Positions 17,142 through 26,809 of a DNA stretch of 64,000 nt are shown here, one piece after another. This DNA is from Thiohalocapsa sp. PB-PSB1 (lineage in GTDB: Bacteria > Pseudomonadota > Gammaproteobacteria > Chromatiales > Chromatiaceae): positions 5,704,001-5,768,000 of the forward strand of contig CP050890.1 in the NCBI GenBank assembly GCA_016745215.1, read 5' to 3'. The notes beneath the pieces are model-generated. The model was not told where the DNA came from, searched no databases, and saw only the letters and a program-made list of their open reading frames with translations. Numbering within the stretch: position 1 is the first letter of the stretch; each line of letters begins with the position of its first letter. A program made the position numbers and the translations under genes.

Positions 17142-17512
17142 TAGCGGTTCATGAATAACCTATACCACGCTATCCAGACATCGGCGGAGTGCAATCGGGG
17201 TCGGGGTCGCTATCGGAATCGGAATCGAGAGAGAAGCTGGAGTGCGCTGCGATTCAGGACGTGCTCGCTGGAGTGCGAAGCGTTGTCCGCAGACGACAAC
17301 AGTAAGCAAAAGGCACTGCTCGATCGTCATGTGGCCATGCTCACGAAGCTCGGACAGCGTAGCTACGCGGTCAGCGAGGAGCTTGGCGGATGAGTTGGTC
17401 GGTTCGATACCGACGCCGATACCGATACCGACGCCGATAGCGGTACCGAATGAGTCGGCAGGCGACACCCAAGCCAAAAACCTGTTTAGCTTGTTTCTGC
17501 ACCATCACTAAG
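17142..17512 (+). repeat. Dispersed repeat family A, copy A2 (internally deleted)
   Basis: Starts tagcggttcatgaataacc and ends gcttgtttctgcaccatcac, so both family ends are present, but about 250 bp of the middle is missing compared with A1 or A3. It fills the whole gap between the hemerythrin gene and engB, and abuts the engB start codon. Confidence 0.85.
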
Positions 17513-17513
17513 C

Positions 17514-18203
17514 ATGATAAAAGCCCCTCCCCAAGCCGCTCCCAGGACGACCGCGCCAGACCTACCCGACACCCCGCCAGGCGTTGCCACGCAAGCGTTC
17601 TTCCAGCGCGCGACTTTCCAAATCGCCGCGGCTCGACTGCGCGATGCGCCGGCAGATACGGGCTTCGAGGTAGCTTTTGCCGGGCGCTCGAATGCCGGTA
17701 AGTCCAGCGCCATCAATGCTCTCTGCCATCAGCGCCGGCTTGCGCGGACCAGCAAGACGCCCGGACGCACCCAACAATTGGTGTTCTTCCGGCTTGATGA
17801 CGAGCGTCGATTGGTCGACCTGCCAGGCTATGGGTTCGCCCGCGTATCGCTGGCACTGAAGGCCGACTGGCAGGCGCTGATGGGCCATTATCTGGAACAA
17901 CGACAGTGTCTGCGCGCGCTGGTGGTGGTGATGGACATTCGCCATCCACTGACTGAATTCGACCGCCAAATGCTGACCTGGTGTATCGCCGCACGGCGAC
18001 CACTGTTATTGCTGCTGACCAAGGCCGACAAACTCGGCCGCGGCGCCGTACATCGCACCGTCGAACAGGTAAAGCGGGCTGTGTTGGAACTCGGAACAGG
18101 CGCCGCCGAATGGATCGACGTACAAGCATTTTCGTCGACCAGGCCTATTGGCCTTGAAGAAGCCCGGCTCCGGCTGGCGCTGTGGCTGGAATTGCCAATC
18201 TGA
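17514..18203 (+). CDS. engB: Ribosome-biogenesis GTPase EngB (YihA/YsxC)
   Basis: A 229-residue GTPase with the P-loop GRSNAGKSSAINAL, TPGRTQQLVFF (switch), LVDLPGYGFA (G3), LTKADKL (G4) and SST near the end (G5). EngB is needed for assembly of the large ribosomal subunit. The only reasonable start is ATG 17514, directly next to the end of repeat A2, with no clear ribosome site. The original upstream region seems to have been displaced by the repeat. Confidence 0.94.
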   Translation: MIKAPPQAAPRTTAPDLPDTPPGVATQAFFQRATFQIAAARLRDAPADTGFEVAFAGRSNAGKSSAINALCHQRRLARTSKTPGRTQQLVFFRLDDERRLVDLPGYGFARVSLALKADWQALMGHYLEQRQCLRALVVVMDIRHPLTEFDRQMLTWCIAARRPLLLLLTKADKLGRGAVHRTVEQVKRAVLELGTGAAEWIDVQAFSSTRPIGLEEARLRLALWLELPI

Positions 18204-18265
18204 TTTCGTCAAGGTGCAACGATAAGCTCAACAAATGATTGGCCTGGGCATCATTATCCAGCTAA

Positions 18266-18462
18266 TGGGTATCGAACCGGCCGACCCGATGTCTGCGCGA
18301 TGGCCCGCGATGCGCGCGGCATGTGGATCTTTCGCGTGACGTTATCCTTATCATCTTCTCGCAATACCGCTAGGCCCAGACAGACTCGATGGCCGCACGG
18401 TATAGGTCGAGCTTCTGATGAGCGAACGCCCAATGGCGTTTCCCCTGTCGATTCCGACCGCG
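18266..18462 (-). repeat. Dispersed repeat family A, diverged fragment
   Basis: Shares tatcgaacc, cgcgatggccygcgatgcgcg, agactcgatggccgcacg and a tcgattccgac run, in the same order as A1, but is shortened and mutated. Probably an old copy. Confidence 0.6.
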
Positions 18463-18573
18463 CTTCGCCAAAGAATGGAGTCAGACTCAGCTCGCGCTCG
18501 ACAACGTTGAAGATCTGCTGAGTCAGGTTGACCATCGCGCTGATACGGTCATCCGCGTTGTCCGCATAGCGGC

Positions 18574-18604
18574 AGGTCGGGTTAGCGATAGCGTAACCCG
18601 ACCT
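18574..18604. repeat. REP hairpin (11 bp perfect arms)
   Basis: aggtcgggtta (18574-18584) pairs perfectly with taacccgacct (18594-18604) around a 9-base loop. This resembles REP sequences mobilised by REP-associated tyrosine transposases, a remnant of which lies 0.7 kb downstream. Confidence 0.8.
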
Positions 18605-18661
18605 AAGGCTGGGGAGAGACAGGCTTGCTCAGTGAATCACAGGCTGACCATCAAATCGGGG

Positions 18662-18830
18662 TGAGGCAATTGCCGGAGAGAAACGTACCAACTGGCGCCG
18701 GATTCTCGTTCCGCCCTCGCGAAGCGGCAACCCGCCCATGGTCGCGCTATGGGCGGGTTGCCGCGACGTCGAGGCCGGACGAGAAGACAAGCCAGGCCAG
18801 GCGGTATGTTTCTTGACAGAAATCGCCTTA
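18662..18830 (+). repeat. Dispersed repeat B, copy 1, with strong hairpin
   Basis: About 165 bp closely related to 26137-26299, sharing caattgccgragagaaacg and accaactggcgccggattct. It contains a 15-base perfect inverted repeat (18725-18739 with 18749-18763, loop 9) that could act as a terminator-like hairpin. Confidence 0.75.
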
Positions 18831-18909
18831 GGAAGCCTCTCCGCTGGTAATACGTCCGTGTTAGGCTATACTTGATTAATGGAAGTGGTTAACTTGCAGG
18901 AGAATTCCG

Positions 18910-19083
18910 ATGGCAAAAAACTTCAAAGAAGTCCTTGAGTCCTTAGTGAACGAACGGATCGAGGATGGGGAAGACCCAAAAGACCTGTTCGACGAGCTTG
19001 CCCGCGAGGCGAATCTGATATTCGGGCGCTACAACCTGGAGTATGAGCTCGGAATCTTTACCAAAAAAGCCGAGATTGCCTAA
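18910..19083 (+). CDS. Small conserved-looking acidic protein (57 residues), unknown function
   Basis: ATG 18910 is preceded by AGGAG at seven bases, and a TATACT -10 lies at 18867-18872. The product begins MAKNFKEVLESLVNERIEDG, continues with DPKDLFDELAREANLIFGRY and ends TKKAEIA. It is helical, rich in Glu, Asp and Lys, with no Cys and no membrane segment. It is too short for most gene callers. Codon use and the ribosome site look genuine, unlike the repeat DNA around it. I do not recognise the family. Confidence 0.65.
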   Translation: MAKNFKEVLESLVNERIEDGEDPKDLFDELAREANLIFGRYNLEYELGIFTKKAEIA

Positions 19084-19281
19084 GCCTCGGCCGGCCCGAC
19101 ATGAGTGAAGACCCCCGCGCGGCGGTCGCTCACTCTGCCGCACCCAAAATGCGCGGAGCACCAATGAATCGCTCCGCGCTTCCATATCAAAAGCAATCGC
19201 AATCCTAGCGACCGTCTGACGTGTCGACAGCGGCCTGTATGCGCTACCAAGTTGCTCCGCTCACGCTCGGACATCAGAGCC

Positions 19282-19311
19282 CGTAGGTTGGGATGAGGAA
19301 CGAATCCCAAC
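19282..19311 (+). repeat. Left REP flanking the RAYT remnant
   Basis: A 30-base sequence beginning cgtaggttgggatgagg, exactly reverse-complementary to 19688-19717. Each arm itself can fold (gttggga with tcccaac). Confidence 0.85.
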
Positions 19312-19312
19312 G

Positions 19313-19610
19313 CTACCGCCGTTCCCCAAAGTCTACTGCGGCGTCATCCACACAGCCCCATTCGGCCGTCACCCAACCACGATAAAGATCCCGGTGAAAG
19401 GATGAAAACTTCTGCAAGCGCCCACGCCGCATGCAGATGCTCCGGCAACACGACCCAAGCGACGCTCTCGAACGGATGCACCTCGCGAACATCACGCACG
19501 ACCTTGCGCAGATCATCGATCCGGTCCACCAGCAGGCGACTCGACCGTTCCGCTAGGTTGACCGTGAAGAAATAGGTGGCGTCTTTGATCAGAGCCCGAC
19601 GACAACGCAT
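19313..19610 (-). pseudogene. REP-associated tyrosine transposase (RAYT) remnant
   Basis: The N-terminal part reads MRCRRALIKDATYFFTVNLAERSSRLLVD, then VHPFESVAWVVLPEHLHAAWAL. This is the RAYT (Y1/HUH) pattern with the HxH metal site as HLH. The central part with the catalytic Tyr is missing. The typical C terminus (FHRDLYRGWVTAEWG, DFGERR) follows in another frame, so there is an internal deletion plus frameshift. ATG 19610 fits the family start. It lies between two perfectly inverted 30-base REPs, the normal habitat of these enzymes. Confidence 0.8.
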
Positions 19611-19687
19611 GTCCTGCAATGCCGTTTCATGTTCGTGGTGGTTGGGTGGTGGAACGAAGCACAGAGAGACCTACATCGAGTGACCGT

Positions 19688-19717
19688 GTTGGGATTCGTT
19701 CCTCATCCCAACCTACG
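19688..19717 (-). repeat. Right REP flanking the RAYT remnant
   Basis: Exact reverse complement of 19282-19311, ending cctcatcccaacctacg. Confidence 0.85.
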
Positions 19718-19908
19718 CCGGCTGCCAATAATTGCGCCTGGCCCCTTTTCTGCTCTTTTCTGCTTTTCTGGCCCCTTTTCTCTCGAAATGTGGGTCATCC
19801 ACCTTTTTTCGTTACATTATCGGCGAGCCAGCGAGCGAACTCCTAGGCTGTCGAAATCTGCCGTCTCACTAAAACAACTTGAGAGTGCCGAGTTTCTTCT
19901 ATTAAAAT

Positions 19909-21475
19909 CAAAAGGGCAAGAGTCATCCTGGAATCGCTTCCAAACCAACTGTCGGCGCGATCGAAACGCGCCGTTAAGGCCGAGTCAGAGCTAAGCGGCG
20001 GCGCCAAGTAGCTTAGATCGATCCGGATCGAGCCTTTCGATGATGAATTTCGCCAGAATAGACCTCTGGCTCCAATCCAGGAGAAATTCCGGTAGGCTGT
20101 GGCGTAACGCCAGGGTGACCACGCGTTCGGATGGTGCCAGACCAGGGCGGATTGTGCGCAACCAGGAGGCATAAGGATTGCCAAACCAGCCGCGGATGGC
20201 ATGCTGCCAGGTACTGAGCCAACCCTTGGGCAATGCACCCAGCTTGGACGAAGACATGGTAGGCATGCAGCTTGCGCTTCACGGCTTGACGGTAAGCCGC
20301 CGTTTCCCGGTGCAGGTATTGATCCCCATTACGCCGTTTCAGTGGCTTCATCGCCTTCATCCAGAAATGGTAGTGGAATGTCCCAAACACGTGGATCGCC
20401 TGCTTGAAGGTGACCTCGATCTTGAAACGCAGCCCATAGAGACGAATGATGTCGATGGCATCCAATGTGAGGTCTGTCGACATGAGGATGAAACGTCCTC
20501 GGTGCGGGTGAATCACAATGACGAAACGCACCAGCTGTCCGGCCGGTCGCCACAGCAGATCATGCACGGCATAACGGAGTATGACCCCTTGTTCGTTATA
20601 CACGGGGCTCGCTGCTTGCTCGTTCACCAGGCCCTCTTCGAACAACGAGCGCAGCTTGATCTTGCGGCCATACTTCCGCGGGCGCCCACGCCCACGAGGT
20701 TCTGTTGCGTCCTGAACGTAGGGCGTCCAAGCCACGGCATTCGAGCGCACGCGAACCACCAGATGATTGCCTTGCGCGAGCAGTCCCTTGACCATCTTCC
20801 GACACATGTCATAGCGATCGGCCACGAAGTAGTAGGATTGCTCCATGCCGAGCAGCCCGAGCAGAGCGATCATCTTGTCCATCAGCGTGCGCTTGTCTCG
20901 GTTCGTCTCCACAACGCCCTCATGAATCCGGGCAGTCAGTGGGAGCGCAAAGACGCTCTGTGCCGCCTGGATCAGAACCGCGACTGCCTGGAACGAATGG
21001 CCCATGATGTACTCGGGTTTGGTGTTCGACTCCGACTCCTGATGTAACGACTTCACTGCCGGCATCTTTCGGCCCTGCTTGCCGACCTTGATCCCATCGC
21101 CCACGAGCACCAACCGACCATTGACCTGAATCACCCCTGGGAACAGCTTCAGGACCACCTTGGTCCAGATTGCCAATCAGCGGTTCAGCTTCACTGCGCT
21201 GCTGTGAAAGCTGTCAAGCAGAGAATCGTAGCACTGCTCCTGCAGGCCAAGGGCGCGCACGATACTCGTGACCCCGAGGTTATCCGTGCGCACTGACAGA
21301 CCGGCGACGCTGACAACGAACCAAAAGAACGTCTGATCGCGGGAAAACGCTGGCCGTAGCAACGAAATGATCTCCCACCAATAGAACCACAATTGCATGA
21401 CAAACACCTCGAGTAGAGTCTACACAGGTGCTATAACTAGAGTCACTCAACACGATAACCAGATATGCCCTTTTG
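19909..21475 (-). mobile_element. Probable boundaries of an IS4-like insertion sequence
   Basis: The decayed transposase at 20013-21407 is bracketed by caaaagggca at 19909-19918 and its reverse complement at 21466-21475. The resulting 1,567 bp element would fit the coding length. The arms are short, and I see no clear target duplication, so the limits are tentative. Confidence 0.35.
20013..21407 (-). pseudogene. IS4-like DDE transposase interrupted by an in-frame TGA
   Basis: About 464 codons in one frame, split by a single TGA at 21177-21179 into 76 N-terminal and about 387 C-terminal residues. The N part (SVRTDNLGVTSIVRALGLQ) and C part (VLVGDGIKVGKQGRKMP, YYFVADRYD, then YGLRFKIEVTF with a Y-xx-R-xxx-E pattern) fit IS4-type DDE transposases with VGDG and ADRY aspartates. 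The downstream part could only begin at a TTG directly after the stop. It is most likely inactive unless the stop is read through. The last 40 residues look unrelated to the family. Confidence 0.7.
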
Positions 21476-21642
21476 TTTTTGGTGTGTGAGTGCTGGCCCT
21501 AAACGAAAGGGACAGCTTTGATGTCACGTGAGAGGACTATAGATCCTTCCAGGATGTCTACCCATTGGTTTATCGATCTGACGGACATCGGCAGCAGCAA
21601 CCCCGCCACGACCGTATTTTCACTTGCACGGATGGGGCTGCT

Positions 21643-22070
21643 TCAAGGAACAGATTGCTGCCAGATTGCTGGAGAACTCGGTACTCTCAAGTACATCGAA
21701 ACTTGCAATAAACTCAGTATCTCCTCCTGCTCTGGTGTTGGCGTGCTGTTCTGATCGAACTCGACACCATTGACGGCAACTCTGTTACACGTGATCTGAG
21801 CTAAGCAATCGATCACTCCTCGGAAGGTCCAACGCCTCTCCGAACCCTCCTCATCTGCTGCGAACAATGGTGCCAGGCGCTGTTCCATATGCCATTGCAG
21901 GTAATATGACAGCATGCAGAGAAAGACATGGCTGCGAATCCGTTCATCCGTTTTGTGGTAAACGGGACGGATCTCCAGCTGTACGGTCTTGAGGCTGCGA
22001 AAGGCGCGCTCAACAAATGTCAAACGCTTGTACGCGTTGACAACCTCCAGGGTATTCATCGCCTGCTGAT
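21643..22070 (-). pseudogene. IS1634-family transposase, C-terminal remnant
   Basis: The fragment VVNAYKRLTFVERAFRSLKT followed by IRPVYHKTDERIRSHVFLCML and YYLQWHMEQRLAP is typical of the C-terminal third of IS1634-family transposases. The N-terminal two thirds are absent: upstream (around 22070) the sequence switches to an amidinotransferase gene. It is both truncated itself and the likely agent of truncation of that gene. Downstream to 21476 I see no gene. Confidence 0.8.
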
Positions 22071-22798
22071 CGACGTCGCTCGCACAGGTGCACGCGGTAG
22101 TCGGGACCCAACGTGGTCTGCAGCCACTGGGCGCCGAAGGCGTTGCCGGTGTTGGAGCGCAGGTACAAGAGATCCCGGCCCATGCGCAGGACGTTGGCGG
22201 CGTCGAACACCGGCTCGTGCTCGAGCAGGCCGGGCCGGTCCGGATCTTCGAGGTTGTAGAGGGTGTCGGCCAGTTGCGGGCGCGGGGCGGCGATCCAGCG
22301 GCTGCCGGCGCGGATCGCCTGATGCATCAGGTGGCGGTAGGCGCGCGCCTCCAGATAGCGGGCGCGCATGGGCGTGGGGCATTCGATGACGGTGTCGCCG
22401 AGCGCTAGCAGCAGGTCGCGCGGACAGTAATTGTAGAGGTCGTCGCTCGCCCAGTCGGGGGTGCGCGTTGTTGCGGCACAGTCGACGGGCTCCGGGCGCA
22501 TGACCTGCACGCCGTTGGCGCTGAGCAGCGCGGCCAGGGCGTCGAGGTCCTCCTCGGCCTCCGCCAGCACCTGCTCCGGGAAGGGGCCGCTCGGCACCTG
22601 GTGGCGCGGCAGGTCGTGGTAGAAGGTGGCGTGGAAGCTGCGGTCGTAGCGCGGGAAGCGCGCGCCGCGGGCGGTGCCGACGATGATCGCCTCCAGCGCA
22701 TCCCATTCGTTGTGGACCGAGACGGCGGCCGGAGCCGCGGCGGCCTGCGGCGCGGGGGCGGAAAGCGCCGACACGGCGGAGATGTGGGTGTTCTGCAT
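22071..22798 (-). pseudogene. Amidinotransferase (glycine amidinotransferase family), 3' truncated
   Basis: From ATG 22798 about 240 residues follow the arginine:glycine/inosamine amidinotransferase family: SVHNEWDALEAIIVGTA, LYNYCPRDLLLALGDTVIE, then EPVFDAANVLRMGRDLLYL and SNTGNAFGAQWLQ. The family is about 370 residues. The C-terminal third, holding the catalytic His and Cys, is replaced by IS1634 remnant DNA at about 22070, so no active enzyme can be made. The gene is visibly more GC-rich than its surroundings, suggesting separate acquisition. Relatives make guanidino compounds, including steps in natural product pathways. Confidence 0.8.
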
Positions 22799-23140
22799 GG
22801 CTCGAGGTCGCGGTGAAGGCCTGTGAGAGATGCGGGTAACGCGCCGGCGGACTAGGAAATCCAAGCCGTCCTGAGGGTCCAGTTTAGCTCGGAGCGAGGA
22901 CTGTAGCGGCGGCTGGGATGCGTTGTCAAGGCGAATTAAAGGGGCTGACGGGCGTTGGGCGCGCCACGGGCAAGCGCGTGCCGGAGTGCTGGGGCTCCCA
23001 TCTTCAGCGCAGCGTGCCGCCGGGAGACGAGGTGGTCCGCACCGTTTCCTGCGGGAGAGGCGGCGATTAGCGTCTTGCCTGCGACTATGTCAGGGTTGGA
23101 GAAACGAAGAACGGGCTGCCGACCGAGGCCGGAAGCCCCT
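22799..23140. other. GC-rich gene-free stretch
   Basis: Region upstream of the broken amidinotransferase and before repeat A3. It presumably holds the former promoter. I see no gene or structured repeat. Confidence 0.4.
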
Positions 23141-23766
23141 TAGTAGCGGTTCATGAATAACCTATACAACGCTATCCAGACATCGGCGGAGTGCAATCGG
23201 GGTCGCTATCGGAATCGGAATCGAGAGAGAAAACGCCCTATGCCATTCGGTCATGAGCAGCTCGACGTACAGCGTGCGGCCATCGAGTCTGTCGGCTGGG
23301 CCATAGCGCGACTGCAAGCATGTGAAAGGACAGCGTAACGCGAAGGATCAACTCCTGTGCGCATCTTAGGCGCGCATCGTAGGCGCGCATCGCAGGCCAT
23401 CGCGCTGAACAGTGCCGAGGGTAACGGCACAGCGACGAGCGGGGATCGACGCCGGTCGTTTGAAAGCGCACGAGGCTCGGCGCTGGAGTGCGCTGCGATT
23501 CAGGACGTGCTTGCTGGTGCGCGAAGCGTTGTCCGCAGACGACAACAGCAAGCAAAAGGCACTGCTCGATCGTCGTGTGGCCATGCTCACGACGCTCAGA
23601 CAGCGTGGCTAGGCGGTCAGCGAGGAGCTTGGCGGATATCGGGTTGGTCAGTTCGATACCAATGCCGATGCCGATACCGATACCGACGCCGATAGCGGTA
23701 CCGAATGAGTCGGCAGGCGACACCCAAGCCAAAACCTGTTTAGCTTGTTTCTGCACCGTTACTTAG
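23141..23766 (+). repeat. Dispersed repeat family A, copy A3 (full length)
   Basis: Starts tagcggttcatgaataacc, ends cctgtttagcttgtttctgc. All blocks are present, including the VNTR-like gcgcatc-taggc units near 23360-23400 and the GATACC/GATGCC hexamer run near 23660-23700. Its orientation is opposite to A1. Confidence 0.85.
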
Positions 23767-24052
23767 GTCGTGTTTTCGATTTGCCCGATCCGATGATCGC
23801 GACAAACTCGTGGTATGCAGGCATGTGTGTCACCTCGCCTGTGCTAGACTCGAGCGCCATGGGCAAACGCCGTGGCACCGATGCCGGGTTGTTTCAGCGC
23901 AGGCATGATGGAGAGTCATTCCACAACGACCTTCGAGTGTTCGTTTCCAGACAACCGACACCACCGGGCGCGACCCTTTGCTTGATGCCGATGGATCGAG
24001 TTTATTCACCTCTTTTGCTGGTCACTCACCACCGAGCTATTGACAGTACGTC
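23767..24052. other. Gap between repeat A3 and the P-type ATPase
   Basis: An open frame of about 100 codons crosses it from inside the repeat, but it shows no family motif and begins in repeat DNA, so I do not call it. No clear promoter is seen. Confidence 0.4.
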
Positions 24053-26302
24053 ATGATTCTTAACACTGTTGCCTTTATGGGTGTTTTGGCTTACGGCATC
24101 CGAAAATACAACCGCACCAGAACAGGTCGGCTAAAAAATCGGCTGATCGATGAGCGATCTTGGTCTTCCACCACCGTATCGCGGGATATAAAGTACCTTG
24201 CGAAACAGGGTCAGGCGAATGCCTGCGAATCGACGGGTATCCAGGAAACCGACAATCGCAAGGCCACAAAATCATTAGTCTATTCCGTCACGCTTGTTGC
24301 CTCTGGGCTGATCTATCGACCACTCGGTCTGCTTAGTGTGCCGTTTTTACTCTATGCCATCAACGAGCCGTTGCGCCACAGCTACCGATTGCTCAAAAGG
24401 GGCAAAACCGATGTCAATACTCTGATGAGTATTACAATGATCGGCTGTTTGCTTCTTGGGAAATTGATTGTCGCAAACCTATTAGTCTCACTCTACATGG
24501 TTGCATTGACGCTTACGGCCAAATCGCTGGATCGGGCGCAAGACCAGCTGGTAAACACGCTCGACCAACATCCGACACATGTTTGGAAGGTGGTCAATGA
24601 CGTCGAGATAAGCATTCCCTATAACGAAATGCGCGTTGGAGACATTGTCGTTATACAGGCTGGCGAGATCATTCCAGCCGACGGCACGGTCGTATCCGGT
24701 ATGGCTAGCGTCGACCAGCATATTCTCACCGGCGAGGCCAGGCCCGTCGAGCGCGAGGTCGGCGAGCAGGTATTTGCTTCAACGATTATCTTGTCGGGCA
24801 AGATTCAAGTCAAAGTCGATAAGGCTGGCGAAGATAGCACCGCTGCGAATATCACCCGTATCCTGACTGAAACGATCGATTTCAAATCCAGCACACAATT
24901 ACGCGCTGAACAACTGTCAGAAGAATTGGTTAATCCGGTTTTGGTTGCCGGGGGCGTCGCCTTGCCACTCTTGGGATTCAGCAGCGCATTGGCGGTAATC
25001 AGTGCGCACCCCAAGAATAAGATCATGCTGGTCGCGCCACTGACGATACTCAATTATTTAAGGATGGCATCGAGTGCCGGCATCCTAATCAAGGACGGAC
25101 GTTCGCTCGAATTGCTCAACCAGGTGACAACACTCGTATTCGACAAGACCGGCACATTGACCGAGGAGATACCCCATGTTGGTCTGATTCATACTTGTGC
25201 GGTTACCACTTCTACCGAAATCCTCGCGTTTGCAGCGGCGGCGGAATCCAAACAGACACACCCGCTGGCTCAGGCAATCCTTCAGGAGGCGAAGGTCCGT
25301 GACCTGGAGTTACCCTCTGTCAAGGATAGTGAATACCGGATTGGCTATGGCCTGACGGTGACGATCGAGAACCGAGTCGTCGATGTGGGCAGTGAGCGCT
25401 TTATGCGATCGCTCGACATTCCGCTACCCGAGGAGATCCAACGGCAACAAAAACGCGCACACGAGGAGGGCTACACACTGGTGATGGTTGCAGTCGACCA
25501 GCAACTTGTCGGTGCCATCGAGTTGTTGCCGACGATACGACAGGAAGCAAAAGCCGTCATCCAAGCGTTGAAGCGGCGTGACCAGATCACAGCCACATAC
25601 ATCATTTCTGGTGATAACGAAGGACCAACCAAGCAATTGGCGGCGGCCCTGGGCATTGACCATTTCTTTGCCGAGGTTCTGCCCCAGAGGAAGGCCGAAT
25701 TGATCGAGGAACTGCAACAGCAGGGCCATTGCGTATGCTACATTGGCGATGGTATCAATGACGCTATTGCGCTAAAAAAGGCGCATGTCTCCATCTCTCT
25801 GCGAGGCGCCTCGACGATTGCAACGGACACTGCTCAGATCGTGCTCATGGATCAGGGTCTGTCCCACCTTGGCAATCTATTCGACCTGGCCAAGCGTTTC
25901 GAATCCAGCATGAACAGAACCTTCGCTATCCTGCTGGCTCCGGCACTGCTCGGCATCAGCGGAGCCTTCTTTTTGGGCTTTGGTGTCGCGCATGCCATTG
26001 CCTTGAATATGCTTGGGCTCTTTTTAGGTATCGCAAATGCTGCTATACCCGCGCTGCAGCCACCACGACAGCATCTCGGCTCTGGCGGTATCTCTGGCAA
26101 GACCGCTGCCAAGGAGTCCATCGATCTTGACAATACTCAGGTAATTGCCGAAGAGAAACGGACCAACTGGCGCCGGATTCTCGTTCACCTCAGCAAAACG
26201 CGGCAACCCGCCCATAGCCGCCCCATGGGCGGTTGCCGCGACATCGAGGCCGGACGAGAAGACAAGCCTGTGGTATGTTCCCCCACAGAAATCGCTCAGT
26301 AG
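24053..26302 (+). CDS. P1B-like P-type ATPase lacking the CPx metal motif
   Basis: 749 residues with the P-type ATPase core: actuator TGEARPVE, phosphorylation site DKTGTLT, N-domain HP (SKQTHPLAQAIL) and hinge GDGINDAIAL. The order and the heavy-metal type HP motif place it near P1B metal pumps. However, the membrane helix before DKTGT, which should carry CPC/CPH/SPC, reads MLVAPLTILNYL, so the usual Cys ligands are missing. There is no N-terminal metal-binding CxxC domain. After the last helices (ILLAPALLGISGAFFLGFG, NMLGLFLGIANAAIP) a tail of about 90 residues extends into repeat B2, so the natural stop was probably lost. The ATG at 24053 has a poor ribosome site. Transported ion unknown. 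Confidence 0.82.
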   Translation: MILNTVAFMGVLAYGIRKYNRTRTGRLKNRLIDERSWSSTTVSRDIKYLAKQGQANACESTGIQETDNRKATKSLVYSVTLVASGLIYRPLGLLSVPFLLYAINEPLRHSYRLLKRGKTDVNTLMSITMIGCLLLGKLIVANLLVSLYMVALTLTAKSLDRAQDQLVNTLDQHPTHVWKVVNDVEISIPYNEMRVGDIVVIQAGEIIPADGTVVSGMASVDQHILTGEARPVEREVGEQVFASTIILSGKIQVKVDKAGEDSTAANITRILTETIDFKSSTQLRAEQLSEELVNPVLVAGGVALPLLGFSSALAVISAHPKNKIMLVAPLTILNYLRMASSAGILIKDGRSLELLNQVTTLVFDKTGTLTEEIPHVGLIHTCAVTTSTEILAFAAAAESKQTHPLAQAILQEAKVRDLELPSVKDSEYRIGYGLTVTIENRVVDVGSERFMRSLDIPLPEEIQRQQKRAHEEGYTLVMVAVDQQLVGAIELLPTIRQEAKAVIQALKRRDQITATYIISGDNEGPTKQLAAALGIDHFFAEVLPQRKAELIEELQQQGHCVCYIGDGINDAIALKKAHVSISLRGASTIATDTAQIVLMDQGLSHLGNLFDLAKRFESSMNRTFAILLAPALLGISGAFFLGFGVAHAIALNMLGLFLGIANAAIPALQPPRQHLGSGGISGKTAAKESIDLDNTQVIAEEKRTNWRRILVHLSKTRQPAHSRPMGGCRDIEAGREDKPVVCSPTEIAQ
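26137..26299 (+). repeat. Dispersed repeat B, copy 2
   Basis: Close relative of 18662-18830. It encodes the C-terminal tail of the P-type ATPase frame and directly abuts repeat A4. It contains a near-perfect hairpin around 26199-26240. Confidence 0.75.
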
Positions 26303-26809
26303 CGGTTCATGAATAACCTATACCACGCTATCCAGACATCGGCGGAGTGCAATCGGGATCGGGGCCACTATCGGAATCGGAATCGGAATCGAGAGAGAAA
26401 ACGCCCTATGCCATTCGGTCATGAGAAGCTCGACGTAGAGCGTGCGGCCATCGAGTCTGTCGGCTGGGCCATAGCGCGACTGCGAGCATGTGAAAGGACA
26501 GCGTAACGCGAAGGATCAACGCCTGTGCGCATCTTAGGCGCGCATTGCAGGCCATCGCGCTGAACATGGCCGGAGGTAACGGCAAAGCGACGAGCGGGGA
26601 TCGACGCCGGTCGTTTGAAAGCGCACGAGGCTCGGCGCTGGAGTGCGCTGCGATTGAGGACGTGCTCGCTGGTGTGCGATGCGTTGTCCGCAGACGACAA
26701 CGGCAAGCAAAAGGCACTGCTCGATCGTCGTGTGGCCATGCTCACGAAGCGCGGACAGCGTGGCTAGGCGGTCAGCGAGGAGCTTGGCGGATAGCGGGTT
26801 GGTCAGTTC

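Larger units (their letters stand above)
18204..18909. other. Repeat-filled gene-free region between engB and a small ORF
   Basis: About 700 bp hold, in order, a diverged fragment of repeat A (about 18266-18462), a REP hairpin (18574-18604) and repeat B1 (18662-18830). A TATACT box at 18867-18872 is a likely -10 for the small gene that follows. I see no convincing gene in it. Confidence 0.6.

Noticed and set aside
21518..21754. 78-codon plus frame next to the IS1634 remnant
   Set aside because: Overlaps the transposase remnant antisense and has no recognisable motif.
23745..24056. 103-codon plus frame before the P-type ATPase
   Set aside because: Starts inside repeat A3 and shows no protein pattern; at best a leader, not supportable.
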